The notes: generated by a model from the sequence alone, not told the origin. A stretch of DNA of 64,000 nucleotides from Cylicocyclus nassatus (GCA_958299035.1 CATQJL010000305.1:73190792-73254791); one strand, 5' to 3'; shown: positions 26,696-38,591, numbered from the stretch's first letter. A program made the numbers and translations.

Positions 26696-29480
26696 CTAAG
26701 GCAGTGTACAGGGAGATTCGCCGCATCCAGCAGACGTGTTCGTGCATATCCCACGTACTATATCCATGACACGGGAACAGCGTAGCCCATCAGATTCTTC
26801 AATCCTCTGAAAGCAGAAAAGATGATATTTTCACACAAATACTGCTTCAATTTGAAATCGTACCGTATATTTCAAAAATGGTCGCAATGCCAAAGCAGCT
26901 AAGGTCTTCAATGATGGTGGTTCGAGATAGCAACACTGTCCTGTATTAGTACGTACTGTGCTGTAGATATCAAGCACTCCACCCCACACAATCAAGCATC
27001 CTTCCTGAAAAAAAAAAGATTACAGACTGAATAATGAGCGTGTAGTTATTGGCATACCTTGGTGATGGCAGCATCATGAAAGAAAACTGGTACAGCAAGG
27101 TCAAAAGGCATTTTCTTCCAATGATGAGTGTCCAAGTCAAATGACCAGACGTCATCGAACATATCAACCTGCAATGGAAAAGGTATACGCGAGATTGTTT
27201 GTGAAAGAATTGCAGCGGAACCGAAGAGACAGAAAAAGGAGTACTAAAAAGGCCTTGCCCTAAGGTAGGTGCTAAATTCAATCGCTTCGTCCGCTTTATT
27301 CCATTCACTATTGGTCAATTCAGTGATATGACCAATGGCGAATGGATACACGGGTGAACTGAATGAACCGAACAATTTAGCATCTGCCTAGGGGTAGCAT
27401 TTGTTTTAGCGTTGCTCTAAAGGAATTATGATTTTCTACTCGATCCCTAGTTAAACGACGAGAGTTACAAGAGGGAAAGAGTGTCCTTGATCTGTATGTT
27501 TACATCTACTATGTAAACTAGCCCAGAATCTAACAGCCCTCATTACAACCGATTCGTTCACAATGAGAAAAAAAATGACCCACATGTCTAACATCGTCAT
27601 CATCCTTGTCCGCGCTGCATCCACCCACAACAATGGCTTTGTTCTTCCATTTCGTAACAGAATGACATCTCAAACATTATACTTTCTCTCTATAGGTAAT
27701 CAGAATATAGAAGTCGATCTTAATCTACTGACCTTCTTCCTTGTGGAAATCCATCCTGATCCGGGTTCGCAATGATCCAGTCTTCATCGGGGTAAGTGGG
27801 AATTTCCACAAACTTCTTGTTTTTGGTATCAAAGACAGTCAACTACAAACATGTCAGCATTACCTTAGGCATAAACTTAATCATCACAAACTTACGTTTT
27901 GCAGCTCAGTGACGAAATCCGGACGGCCACCGCCAAAAATGTAGATCAAATCTTTATGGAGAACAGCTTCCAAACGATACCGTCCATCTTCGTTCGGCGT
28001 CTGCCAATATTTATCGATCAAAAAATGAAAGAACAGCAACAGATCAGTACCGTCACGGCTTGATTCGACCATATCCACTCCCCATTGACGAAAGTAAGCT
28101 CATCCACATCCAAGAAAAAAATATGACCAGTTGTTCCACCGATAACATAGAAGGAATTTGAGTCGTGACCTCGAATCATAGCCTATAATGCGTTGAAGTT
28201 CTCCGAGTTGCAAACATACTTGAACTTTTTTCTTCTGGTACGAAAACAGAACAAAAAAAACATAGAAACAAAAGCAAGGGCCCACTAAAAAGCTGTGAAC
28301 ACTCTCTTTCAATGATGAACTATCATTTCTATTTCGGATATAATAACGGCCTCCAACGGCTCATAACTTCGCTTACACAGGCGCTGAGTAGATAAGAACG
28401 TTGCTTCGGAATAAGATCCGAAGCGCGTTTTAAGCTGAATCTAATGGTATGCAGCATGCTCAGATTGGCCACCTCGATTTCTGACCACTCCCTTGTGAGC
28501 TCAAATAGGCAGGGACAACTGCGTCAAGTTTGCTTTCGCTGTGGAAATCCAAGAAAAATATACATTAGGCTCAAAAAACCAACGCTGATTGAAATCGGAC
28601 GCAACGCGCAACTAAAGATGTATGCAAAACTCACATGGCCATAGGTGCCGAGTTTCTCTCCCCCAACTGGAAGAAGAGTAGAGACAAGCGCATTCGAATC
28701 ACTGTCGACGGAAAGCAGATAAACGCTGGCCGAAGTTGTTGCACCGAAGGGAACAGCTGTTCCGCCAAACAAAAGCACTTGATTGGAGTAAGGAGCACTT
28801 TGTGCTACTAAAGAAGACAGCAGTAAGTAAGGTAATTCAAAAGTGGCAAAACTCACAGGCAAAAGATGCTAGCGAAGAGGGAAAAGTTCCATGTAAATCC
28901 ATACGAGACCATTCTTGGGTGTATAAATTGTAACGCCATACCTGAAAAATTCATCTTCGATAAATCAGGCATTTTAATGAGTAAACCGATTGGATCAATG
29001 ACTTACTTCTCTGTATATTTTGCCTTCACGTTCTTCAGAGGTGCGATCAAAACCGCCAATCACATACAGAAACTCATCATCAGTAAATATTCGGTGACCG
29101 CTACGGGGAGCAGGTATATTATTTGGTGAGTCTTAAAACGCTTTTACTTGAGAAATACTAAAAAAAGGCAATAAATAAATGAGCATTGACGTCTTGAAAG
29201 AGGTCCGGACTTCAATTCTCTGAACGATAGAAGATTGCCGTCATTCGCTGGATCACATTCCTATAATTAAGTGAGAATATGAAAAATGAGTAATCAATAT
29301 TACAATAAATCGGAATGGACATGCAAGGAAGAAAATCGTGCCAGATCACACACCTATGCCTATCTATGATCAGAAGGTGCAACTCTGTTGGAAAATGATT
29401 AAAAAAAACCATACCTTGTCGCTGTCCCAACTCGCCCCGAAAAATTCTTGCATTCCAGGAAGGTAACGCAGGATGTTCAT
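26696..29480 (-). CDS. KLHDC10-like kelch-repeat protein, 437 aa, 12 exons
   Basis: Exons 5'-3': 29480-29415, 29260-29191, 29131-29007, 28941-28857, 28807-28635, 28182-28051, 28000-27896, 27842-27733, 27668-27584, 27168-27058, 27004-26864, 26806-26696. Six kelch strands with the diagnostic double glycine are visible in order: YVIGGFDRT, LLFGGTAVPFG, YVIGGTTGHIF, YIFGGGRPD, IVVGGCSAD and IVWGGVLDIY. REVWRYNLYTQEWSRM followed by LHGTFPSSLAS, and the conserved RCHS before blade five, place it with KLHDC10, whose human form is 442 aa. KLHDC10 is a substrate receptor for cullin-2 ubiquitin ligases in vertebrates. The C-terminus (RIEESDGLRCSRVMDIVRGI...) is where a BC-box-like segment would be expected but I cannot confirm one. 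The start was placed at 29480 rather than 29496 because only that frame joins exon 2 without a stop. Confidence 0.88.
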
Positions 29481-29963
29481 TGTGATAAATCACCATATAT
29501 ACCCGATATAGGAGTTACTTGGAGTAAAAGGTCAAAACCTAAATTGAATAAATCAAACCTTCAATTTATTGATCTGCAAATAGGTCAGGACGATTGTTTA
29601 TGAAATGAGACAGGAGGAAAATGAGTGACCAGCGGTAACAGGAGACCACCTTCAGCAAGCGTAAACAACCTCGGCACAGACTTTTGAACTTCGGTCTAAC
29701 AACGGAAGCTGCAAAACTTTACATGCGCATTACAAATTCAGTGGAAATGCTTATAAGATTTTAGAGCCTTCTATCATACCATTCACACAGTGCAGGATAT
29801 TTAAACTGCAGCATTCATGCAATAAAAGGAAAATGTGTTATAATGAGAGAGCCATAAGCAACGAAACCATTTGAAAATGTACATAAAAGCAGTGCGAACG
29901 CTCGATGATAGAATAACATGATAATATGAGATAAGATAACAGAATAAATAATAATGGAAAAAT

Positions 29964-30273
29964 TATCTCACTTGAGTCGATTCGAATTCTCTACCTTGCT
30001 TTCTGTTTGTCCCCAGTTTTATTCGTTCTTTTATAACTCCTGAGTGCAGTGTCCTCGACAGACGTTGAGTGCTTCCTAATCGTATACCATGATCTTGAGT
30101 ACCACCTTCTACTATGTAGTATTGTGTAGTAGAAGATGGTACTCAAGATCATAGTATACGATTAGGGAGAACTCAACGTCTGTTGAGGACACTGCACTCT
30201 GGATTTATGAAAGGACGATTGACTAGGGGCAAATAGAAAGCAACGAAGAGAGTTCAAATCGACTCAATGAGAT
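29964..30273. mobile_element. 310-bp foldback (hairpin) element
   Basis: The two halves are imperfect reverse complements from ATCTCACTTGAGTCGATTCG at the left end to the matching right end, meeting at about 30118 with almost no loop. There is no coding frame. It lies about 480 bases upstream of the kelch gene. Confidence 0.8.
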
Positions 30274-30631
30274 GGTGAGATGAAGTTCAGTGACTGACTT
30301 CCTGAAATGATAACGAGAAGAAGCCTCCTACAAGATGAAACAAGTATAAGCTTCGAACGTTACAAAACCCAGATATGGGCAGTACGGGTAAGATAATTCA
30401 ATGTGACCGCCATATGGCCAAAATTCAACCGTAGCGATGAAAGTATGCGAAAGAACATAATAAAGTCCTCAAGGCAGTACTTGAGTGTGAGTGAAGCAAC
30501 CGTCTAAACACTTCTTAAGATAAAGTTAGTACTGATGGCCAGAATCCCCTTGCTTCCTTGAAGAGAAATATGAGATAAACTCGAAACGAACAACGCTAGT
30601 CTGCTATATTCGCTTCGATTTAGACTATGTA

Positions 30632-30724
30632 GGCAGGGTTCATACTGAGCCGCACAAAGCGGCACAGTTCCCGCACAGCGCTCGAACTGTGCTCGAACTG
30701 TGCCGCCTCAGTATGAACCCTGCC
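30632..30724. mobile_element. 93-bp MITE with GTA flanking duplication
   Basis: The ends are GGCAGGGTTCATACTGAG... and its reverse complement, extended by pairing GCACAGTTC/GAACTGTGC inside, so nearly the whole element folds back. GTA flanks both sides (30629-30631 and 30725-30727), suggesting a 3-bp target duplication. Confidence 0.7.
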
Positions 30725-30779
30725 GTACAAGTGTAAGTTTATAATCTTAGCTTAGTGAAATAGAAACAGACACAGTCGG

Positions 30780-32627
30780 TCACTTTTGTGACGGCGATCA
30801 CTTGCTCGCTCCATTGACGAAACCGTGCGCGCTCAGGGATTCGCTCCGTGCGGGCGGGTTGCCACGCCGCAGCGAGCGGGCGCCGGTGTTGCGGGCCGTA
30901 GCGATATCGCAGCGCGCCCGCATGACGGTGGGTTGCCGCACGCACGGGGGTTGATAATTTTGGACACTTATTCGGGGTTATTTTTGTTGCTTGTTTATGT
31001 GTGGTGCTTGAATGTACTCCATTAATGCGTTAAATGTTTATTTTGTAAACGAAAACATCATAACATTACAATTCGACAGAATCGCGCAAGCAAGAATGTA
31101 TAACTGTCCTGTAAAAGAACAAACTAACATCATGAACAAGAACAGAAAGCAAGATAAGAGACAAGACGAACTGTCAATTCCTATGCTGCGCGTTATAATC
31201 TCTCATATAACATTTGATATTATATACAAATATAACACAAAACAATAGTCCGTAAGGTTGCTTCAAATTCTGCGTTTCCGCTCGTTTCTTAAAGGTAACC
31301 TTCATCCAAAATAGTTATTTTTTCCATGCTCTGAAAAATAAAACTGTCAAACAAACACAGCACGCCAACAGTGATATAAGGAATCACCTTTGCTTCGATC
31401 TTCAGCCTTTATCCATTTGTATTTTGCTGAAAGTAATTGCGCATCTCATTAGAACAAATAAGATTGCTATCATACCTCGTTGTGTGACCAATAAAGACAT
31501 CCTTGAGGATCTAGAAATGAAGGGTTTTCTGATTAATGTTGTAGAACCACTTAGAATAAAACGTCGTGCTATCACACCTATCCTTCGTATCCGTTGAAAG
31601 AATTGGGCATATTATCAAGGCAAGCGAGTCAAGGAACCATACCTTGTCGTGTAGTCCAATAGAACTTTGAGGTAGTAGAAAATTTAATTGAGTGTTCTAG
31701 CAATCAATGTTATGGGTTCCATTTATAAAAAGCGTCGGATCATCACAAGTGAGCGTAGGCAGAATGTCACACATCGAAATGAGGTGCGAAGTCTCTATGG
31801 TAAACGTCAGTTATGGCAAAGGTCAATCAATGAATGACACGGATGACACAATGACAAATGAATGACACAAAAAACTCAAACAAACAAAAATACCATGGAA
31901 AAAGACGGGGTCATAGTATCCCAGAATGCTCTAGCATCAATATTGAAAAAGAAATACGCAGGGGAGGGCGATAAAACTATTGCAGCATAGCATCCAAAAC
32001 GATGACAAATACAGCATAAGAGAAGTCCTACATAAGCTAGAGAAAATTCAAGTATAGAAGCTTTTGTTATAAAACAATCTCAAAGGAGAAAGTTAAGAAG
32101 ATCTGCGCATCAATTACCGTGCCTTTTCTTTTTGAAACAGTCCGTAATTGCGCGTCTGGGCAGCGTTCCTTTACGCGCTGCCGCAGAAAAGACATGGTTG
32201 CCCGCTCACATGCCTAAACTCATGCGGCGCGCTCGCACGGGGGCTCGAATGACCCTTATAATTAGGCTGCCCGCACGCACGGAAGGGCTACTTCGCAGCC
32301 CCCCCCCCCGCACGACCCAATGCTCTGAGCGCATGCGAAAGTTGGATTGGCGCGGCAATGCTCCATATAGCGCTCTTTCAGTTCCACGCACATTTTGCAT
32401 CCTTCTTCCTCGGTTCTGTTCTTCATTAGCAAAATGTAGAAAAAGGTTGCGTAAATTTATACCGCCGATATTGAGTCTTAAACAGATTCTTGCAGAAATA
32501 GTCATTGTTGATGAGCAGAAAACCTTTGACATCTCGCAGACGACACCATGAAGCTCTAAATACATTTAGGAAAATGATTATTTGCTGCTGCACTTTGAGA
32601 CTGTCGAACAATTTGCTAGCTGCTTTA
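30780..32627. other. Mosaic of GC-rich and AT-rich noncoding DNA
   Basis: Two GC-rich islands (about 30790-30950 and 32135-32400) bracket about 1.2 kb of AT-rich sequence. I see no splice-supported coding exons. A homopolymer run of C lies at 32301-32310. The islands share a CCCGCACGCACGG-like string but do not align further by eye. Confidence 0.35.
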
Positions 32628-32830
32628 GGCCCCGGACAGACGTCACGCGATTTGATCGTCGCGACTCAATCGCTCACATTTCCATTCATTTTCATTTCAC
32701 ATTCAAAAATTTCGGGCTGGAAATGTATCACAACCGAAGTGCAAGTTGATCGGCATGGAATGATGTTGTAGCAGTTGTCTCGTCGCGATTCAGTCGCGAC
32801 GATCAAATCGCGTGAAGTCTTTTCGGGGCC
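32628..32830. mobile_element. Harbinger-like MITE (GGCCCCGGACAG ends, TTA duplication)
   Basis: Inverted ends begin GGCCCCGGACAGACGTCACG on the left and read ...CGGGGCC on the right, with GCGATTTGATCGTCGCGACT/AGTCGCGACGATCAAATCGC pairing inside. TTA flanks both sides (32625-32627, 32831-32833), the 3-bp duplication typical of PIF/Harbinger elements. A truncated second copy occupies 54552-54703. Confidence 0.75.
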
Positions 32831-32973
32831 TTATGCGAAGCCTTTTTACTCTCTGAGTTCTATCATATCCACATGAGGCGTTGATCTTGTTCAAAGATTG
32901 CTAGTAACACCTCCGATTTTCGTTTTCACGTTGTCCTCCTTATCAAGCTTTCAGCTACTCAACATAGAAAGTG

Positions 32974-33155
32974 ATGCTACAATGCAGAAGACTGCTTGTC
33001 ATCAGTCGTATGCGCCTGAGCACTCCATCATCTTCGCAAGCGGGAAATGTACCTGCTGCCAAACCCGATAAGAATGCTGTAGATCCCCTAGCAGAGTACA
33101 CCATGTTTGGGGGAATTCGAAAAACCAAGAAGAACCCTTTTCATTACACGGACAG
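32974..33155 (+). CDS. Orphan first exon of a probable mitochondrial protein
   Basis: An ATG follows a good CTTTCAG acceptor (about 20 bases upstream) and opens a 60-codon exon ending at a GT donor (CACGGACAG then GTTAGT). The start MLQCRRLLVISRMRLSTPSS is rich in Arg, Ser and hydrophobics with no acids, typical of a mitochondrial presequence; the rest runs through DPLAEYTMFGGIRKTKK to FHYTD. No continuing exon is obvious before the repeat cluster. The next same-strand gene is micu-1, 7.3 kb on, whose own presequence exon is missing, so this may be its first exon. Confidence 0.45.
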
Positions 33156-33480
33156 GTTAGTGTGTTACTTCAGATTCAGTTATTAATTATGTTTTCCTAT
33201 AATTCAACTTTATCTTTTTATATATCCAAAAAACATTATTTTGCCTGTCTCACGGCCATAGCTCTATTCTGTCATGCAAAATGGGGCGGCACAACAGCAT
33301 TTTTTCTATGATATTGCTGTTCTTCTGATGTGGTCTTTGTTTTTCTTCCTTCGCTAAACACGCATCTGGGTTAGGAGAGCTTCAGATACGTGTCTCATTT
33401 TGTGCTTGGATACTATGATTTGATATCATTGCTAAAGATTTTTTGCTGTTAAGGGATCGTTCAGACTGCGCCTGTACCCG

Positions 33481-33580
33481 CCCAAATACGTCCAAATACG
33501 CCCAAATACGTCCGAATACGTCCAAATACGTCCGAATACGTCCAAATACGTCCGAATACGCCCAAACCCGCCCGAACGCC
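33481..33580. repeat. 10-bp minisatellite (about 10 units)
   Basis: Units alternate between TCCAAATACG, CCCAAATACG and TCCGAATACG with no spacing. The mirror block lies in the right arm at about 34445-34550 with slightly different unit order. Open frames across it (translating as repeated FGRIWTY-like peptides) are products of the periodicity. Confidence 0.85.
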
Positions 33581-34005
33581 GAAACTGCCAATGCGCAGCA
33601 AATTGCATGCAAATTGGCATATTGGAGCACGCGTGGAATACTGCGTGCGTGGTGCATATATGGTAGCCACACGTAGCTCGACGTTACATACCGATTTTCA
33701 TATGCGACTAGCGGGATTACCAAGATCAATCGACTTTGCGTCTGTTTTTATTTCTTCTCATGTTTGCTGACTCTAGGTGAGTTCTAACTTTCGTGCTGTG
33801 CGTTTTCTTTTCTTTTGAGCATGACGATCTTGTTGAGGTAATGCTTTGTTCTGTCTATGAGTCATTTCTTTCCATATTGATCTGGAATGAGTAGAATATG
33901 CACATTTTCTTTGTCTGTTTTCTAAGTACCTGCGTTGTCAACTTTTTGTTTATACTTTACAGGGACAGTATGCCTAACGCGTAAAGATGACTAGAATACC
34001 TCTTC

Positions 34006-34128
34006 GGCCCCGGCCAGATCGCTCAAAAGCGCCCGAAAGCGCTCAAGTTTTTTGAATCTCTCTTCACTCCTATCTCTCCTCCAGAGAAAGACAGAAAAAT
34101 TTGGGCGCTTTTGAGCAAAGACCGGGCC
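34006..34128. mobile_element. Small MITE nested in the foldback centre
   Basis: Ends GGCCCCGGCCAGATCGCTC and ...GAGCAAAGACCGGGCC are inverted relative to each other and share GCTCAAAAGCGCCC inside. They resemble the GGCCCCGGACAG family at 32628 but no clear target duplication is visible. Confidence 0.55.
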
Positions 34129-35144
34129 TTTTTATTGCACCAGATCAATATGGAAAGAAATGACTCATAGACAGAACAAAGCATTACCTCAACAAGATCG
34201 TCATGCTCAAAAGAAAAAAAAAACGCACAGCACGAAAGTTAGAACTCACCTAGAGTCAGCAAATATGAGAAGAAATAAAAACAGACGCAAAGTCGATTGA
34301 TCTTGGTAATCCCGCTAGTCGCATATGAAAATCGGTATGTAACGTCGAGCTACGTGTGGCTACCATATATGCACCACGCACGCAGTATTCCACGCGTGCT
34401 CCAATATGCCAATTTGCATGCAATTTGCTGCGCATTGGCAGTTCCGGCGTTCGGGCGGGTTTGGGCGTATTCGGACGTATTTGGACGTATTTGGACGTAC
34501 TCGGACGTATTTGGACGTATTTGGGCGTATTTGGACGTATTTGGGCGGGTACAGGCGCGGTCTGAACGATCCCTTAATGTCGCACTACCTCATACTTTTT
34601 ATTTTTACCTCTTTAGTAACAATATTCATAAGGACATATTTACTAACGATAAGAACTTTTTTTCCTCATATCAGGCCAAAACATAGTAGACAAACGATGG
34701 ATGATGAAAATAGAAAATGATCCTTTCTTTATTTTGTCGTAGTTCTCGGCATTCTATCAACCGGGGTAGCTTAGGCTATGCAGCCGTGCAATGCATCCAT
34801 AGCCGCACATAAAGGGGTATCAAGGTGGTCTTGAGAGTTTTCTCATTGTTTGGCCACTGTTTCCTTCCTTGCTTTTTGTCTTTTCTTAAAAGAAAATTCT
34901 TTATTCCATGGTGGGCGACATTCTTCTTTGCGATGGATTAACCAAATTCAAAAATGAAATCCTTTCATGCTAGGGAAAAAATGAACAAACGAAGCCAAAC
35001 GTTTGATTGTTCATTCTTTCCACAGCAATGAGAAGGTGTGAAAGAATGAATTTGAAAAAAAAACTTATTTCTGGCCGCTGTTGTGTTCCTCGCATACTTC
35101 CATCATCTAGGAAATGCTAGCCACCCAGGAGAAGAGTTACACAA

Positions 35145-35292
35145 GCTACAAATTATCTGCCCTACCCACCTGTTAGCGACATGTACGGAAACTGGGCACA
35201 ACAAATTATTTGCCCTTCTCAGTGGCGACCTGTAGGGTCACCTAGGCGCTAGAACTTATCTGCCATACTCACTTGCTAGCGACCCATAGGGT
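35145..35292. repeat. Degenerate ~62-bp tandem repeats with TAGCGACCC core
   Basis: Three diverged units share TATCTGCC...CACTTGCTAGCGACCC-like cores followed by TAGGGT. A fourth copy of the core (CACTTGCTAGCGACCCGTAG) is found at about 37026, just past the Tc1-like element, suggesting that element split or landed beside an older array. Confidence 0.5.
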
Positions 35293-35506
35293 GGCTATCT
35301 GCAGAGAAAGCATGTTAATTGAAAAATTTTCCCATGATCTCGCATGATTGTGGCAGAGCTTCCGAAATGGTAGGGCTTTCTGAATGATTTGTGAACTTTA
35401 TCGCTACTCGAGTAGTCCACCTTTCTAAAATGTTTTTTACAAATATATTTTTAGAAAAGAAGCAATGTGTGTGTAGAAATAATTGTAATCACTAATAAAT
35501 CTGATA

Positions 35507-37006
35507 CAGTGCTGGACAAAATCATAGGTCCACTTTAAAAAATGCCTTAACTCACTTTGTTCTCAATAGAATATTCCAAAATTTGGTACACTCGTGTGTT
35601 TACCAGCTTAATATCAGTCATTAAACGGTCTCGTTTTCATATGGTTATTCAAGAAAAAAGTCAAAATTTTTGAAAAAAAAAGCAGGCTTGAAGGCTGGTC
35701 AGAATTACAAGTCCATCTGAAGTTTTTACTGATTGAAACACTTCTTAGCTGCCGCATTGTTAGAGTGTGACACGTTCAAAAGTGTTGAACAGTTGCCTTA
35801 GTCAAGCTGTGGCACACCTCCAAAAGGACTGATTATCTCCTTTTTTGCCTTGAAAATGCTTTCACACGTATTTTGCTCTGAAAATCTGCGTTGAGCAAGA
35901 AATTCTGCAGTTTCTCAGCTGGATCGTAAGCGACGGGTTTCATCTCCCTTCCAGATGCTTTTCGACGTGATCACTGAGGAAAAAATTTGACTTTCTGCTG
36001 CTGAATCAAATCCGACATCGACTTAATCGGGAGCCTAAGCCTCAGTTTCTGCCCTAAAACCCTTTATGCGTTATCATTATAACCTCACAATATTGTAAAA
36101 GCATTTTTTACACAAAAGAAAAGTGTACGCCATACTCACAATTTATCACAAACCTCCCCTTCGTTTCTTTTTCGGAACTCGAGTTGCGCAGCGTAATGAT
36201 GGTGTTACTCACTTTCAAAATAGCTCTTGCCAAGTGCTACCTCACTTAGTTTGACAGTGATTTATTTACTGGGTAGCGGATACAGCTTGTATTGTACGTT
36301 AGCACAAGATTTTCCTGAAAAATTTGATTGAAGCCACAATTAGCTTTGGTGCTTCTCGCATCCAGTTTCTGCAAGGTGATTTTAGTAAATATACTTGAGT
36401 GCTAGGATCTCTACAAAGTTGTAACCATGAAATACGGACTCCTCTTCGTAGAAACAATGCCTTTACTTTAGTTAATTTTTCTGAGGACATCTCAAATGAA
36501 GTTTGAAGGCAGAAATTTCAGCTCAGGATTGCAGTAATGTCGATGTCGGATTTGTGTCGGTAGTAAAAAGTCAGACATTTCCTCAGTGCTCACGTCAAAA
36601 AGCATCCAGAAGGTGGACGAAACCTCGTCGCTTCCAATCCAGCTGAGAAACCGCAGAATTTCTTACTCAACGCAGGTTTTTAGAGCGAAACCTGTGAAAG
36701 CATTTTCAGGACCAAAAAAAGCAGATAATCAGTCTTTTTGGAGGTATGACACAACTTGACTAAAGCAAATGTTTAACACTTTTGAATCTGTACATACCTA
36801 AAAAAAAGTTCGGATGCTAAAAAGTGCTTTAATCAGTAAAAACTCCAGGTAGACCTATAATTCTGCTTTTTTCATTTTTGATTTTTTCTTGAGTAACCAT
36901 ACGAAAACGAGACCCGTTTTGATGACTGATAGTAGGCTGGTAAATATTGACAACAGAGTGAGTTATGGCATTTTTTAGTGTGGACCTATAATTTTGTCCG
37001 GCACTG
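35507..37006. mobile_element. Decayed Tc1-like element with ~550-bp inverted arms
   Basis: Ends read CAGTGCTGGACAAAATCATA and its reverse complement (CAGTGCCGGACAAAATTATA), each bordered by TA (35505-35506, 37007-37008), the Tc1 target duplication. The arms pair over roughly 550 bp, leaving a ~430-bp centre. A minus-strand frame at 36490-36299 contains KVKALFLRRGV...LLKSPCRNW, which resembles the helix-turn-helix of Tc1 transposases, but it is isolated and no DDE domain is seen. Confidence 0.75.
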
Positions 37007-37019
37007 TATTATAGTTGCT

Positions 37020-38474
37020 CCGACCCACTTGCTAGCGACCCGTAGGGTCGCTAGTCACACCAAAAACATTTGAGAGACTTTAGATCAAGTAACTCTTGGT
37101 AGACAGATTTTAATTTCACAGCAATTTCTCAAGAGTAGTGGTAATTTGTTAGTAATCTCCGGAAGCATGTCTTAAATCTTTGCGGTACAATGCAGCTTGT
37201 GTACTTTCTGATTCGGTTTTCCAGGAAAGGCTGGCCGCCTGATTTTCTCTGATAGCTCGATTTTCCAGAAAAAGCGGTGTTGGTTACTCCGACTATTCGA
37301 ACACAATCTATACGCACCGTCCGTACATCTGGCCCCCACTGCGCAAGCTCTTCAATCTGAATTTCGCGATTGTCGCTGTAGGATTGATTCTGATCTCGAT
37401 AGATTTTGAATGGTAGGAAGCAGATTCTGTACGGTCCTAATCCCGCACTTGTCATTCAGGCTGATGAAACAAGTCAAATTAATCGGGAATGGATTCAAAC
37501 CTGAAGCATCACAATCGAAATCTACCCCCAAATCAGAAGAGAAGGAGGATATATCAGACTCGGTATCGTAGCTTTCACCTTTCATTGCCATAGTTGCTAC
37601 ATGTGTGCCAAGAATGCATATCTTGGGTTTGCTGTAGTCATACCTTCGATAGTCAAGAGACAGAGGCTAGAAAGTGATAGTTGTTTGAGTTCCTGCCCCC
37701 TATAAAAAGTGAAGGTTGTTTCAGAAAGATAGATGGAAATTTAGAGATATGAATTAAACCAGGAGACTTGAAAAATTCATAGCAGAGGTTAGCACATCAC
37801 CAAATTTGAAATCTTAACTTGGCGGTTTCCTACGCACAGTTTTGTGGTCAGAATTGCCGGTTAAGTTGGATGGCAACAAGAACAAAGTTCATTTTCAAGT
37901 GAAAAAACGCGCTGTTCAGCTGTGGCGGTAGTTGGGAGAGACCGAAAGAAGGAAAACTTGTCAACAAGTGAATTGAACATGTTAAACATGTATGAAAAGT
38001 TTTGTTGCACATCGACGCCAATCTGATTTTTGATGCGTCCTTTAAATTTTCACCCCCGCATAGTCGTTTCGTATCTTGCGACGTTGTCTGGATTCTTCCG
38101 CTCATCATTCTGAGCAAGTATCGTCCAAGCTGGAGAAAATTCGTTGCAAAAGCACTGAAAGAGAACAAGGTAAAGAAAAACGCACTTTTTAGTAATTTTC
38201 ACAAAAAAAAACCGGCATGAGCAAAGAAGTAGGCTCGGCGACGTTGTCTACATCATGGACAGAAACAAAACCTATCGAATACACAAAAAAACCGAGTGAA
38301 AAGAGTTAAATTGAAGAAGAAACAAAAGGTTTTCGAAAACGCCGTTTTTCCCAGATTTCTCATTCAAATCATAAAAAGGAGTCTTGCGACGTTGTCAGAG
38401 TGAAAATAGAGATCAAGAGCTTTAATATGATATACAGATTGTCGAAATTGTGCTCCGAACAACGAAGAAAAGGG
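37020..38474. other. Repeat-rich stretch without a firm gene
   Basis: Minus-strand frames near 37129-37591 overlap each other in two frames and are not recognised. On the plus strand 38064-38169 could be an exon (CATAG acceptor, AACAAG/GTAAAG donor) coding a hydrophobic stretch WILPLIILSKYRPSW followed by basic residues. The 11-mer GCGACGTTGTC occurs at 38078, 38238 and 38386 and inverted at about 38668. Confidence 0.35.
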
Positions 38475-38591
38475 TACCAGAGCCAAATGCCCCGCGCCCC
38501 GCGTTTGGGGTAGCGAGGTAGCGCGCAGCGCGTGGAGACGCAGACGAGCAGCGGAGACAGACCAGAGCCGACGGGGCATTTGGCTCTGGTA
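38475..38591. mobile_element. GC-rich 117-bp MITE
   Basis: It has perfect inverted ends TACCAGAGCCAAATGCCCC and the reverse complement, around a GC-rich core with GTAGCGCGCAGCGCG-like sequence. It is strikingly GC-rich against AT-rich flanks. Confidence 0.7.

Larger units (their letters stand above)
33449..34576. mobile_element. 1.1-kb foldback element with TTAA ends and 437-bp arms
   Basis: The arms 33449-33885 and 34140-34576 are near-identical reverse complements. Both tips read TTAAGGGATCGTTCAGAC, so TTAA borders the element, as in piggyBac-type or foldback transposons. Each arm contains a ~100-bp block of 10-bp repeats (CCAAATACGT and variants; left block 33481-33580). The unique centre holds a second, smaller inverted-repeat element. 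No transposase frame is present. Confidence 0.85.

Noticed and set aside
29481..29496. Upstream ATG for the kelch gene
   Set aside because: Its frame reaches a stop on joining exon 2; the ATG at 29480 is in frame.
33481..33580. Regular short repeats resembling an array
   Set aside because: Units are 10 bp with no spacers in a eukaryotic transposon; not a CRISPR array.
33382..33729. Several open frames with repeated FGRIWTY-like peptides on both strands
   Set aside because: They are translations of a 10-bp minisatellite in a foldback element.
37129..37591. Two overlapping minus-strand frames of 79 and 108 codons
   Set aside because: Neither matches a known family and they overlap in different frames without splice logic.
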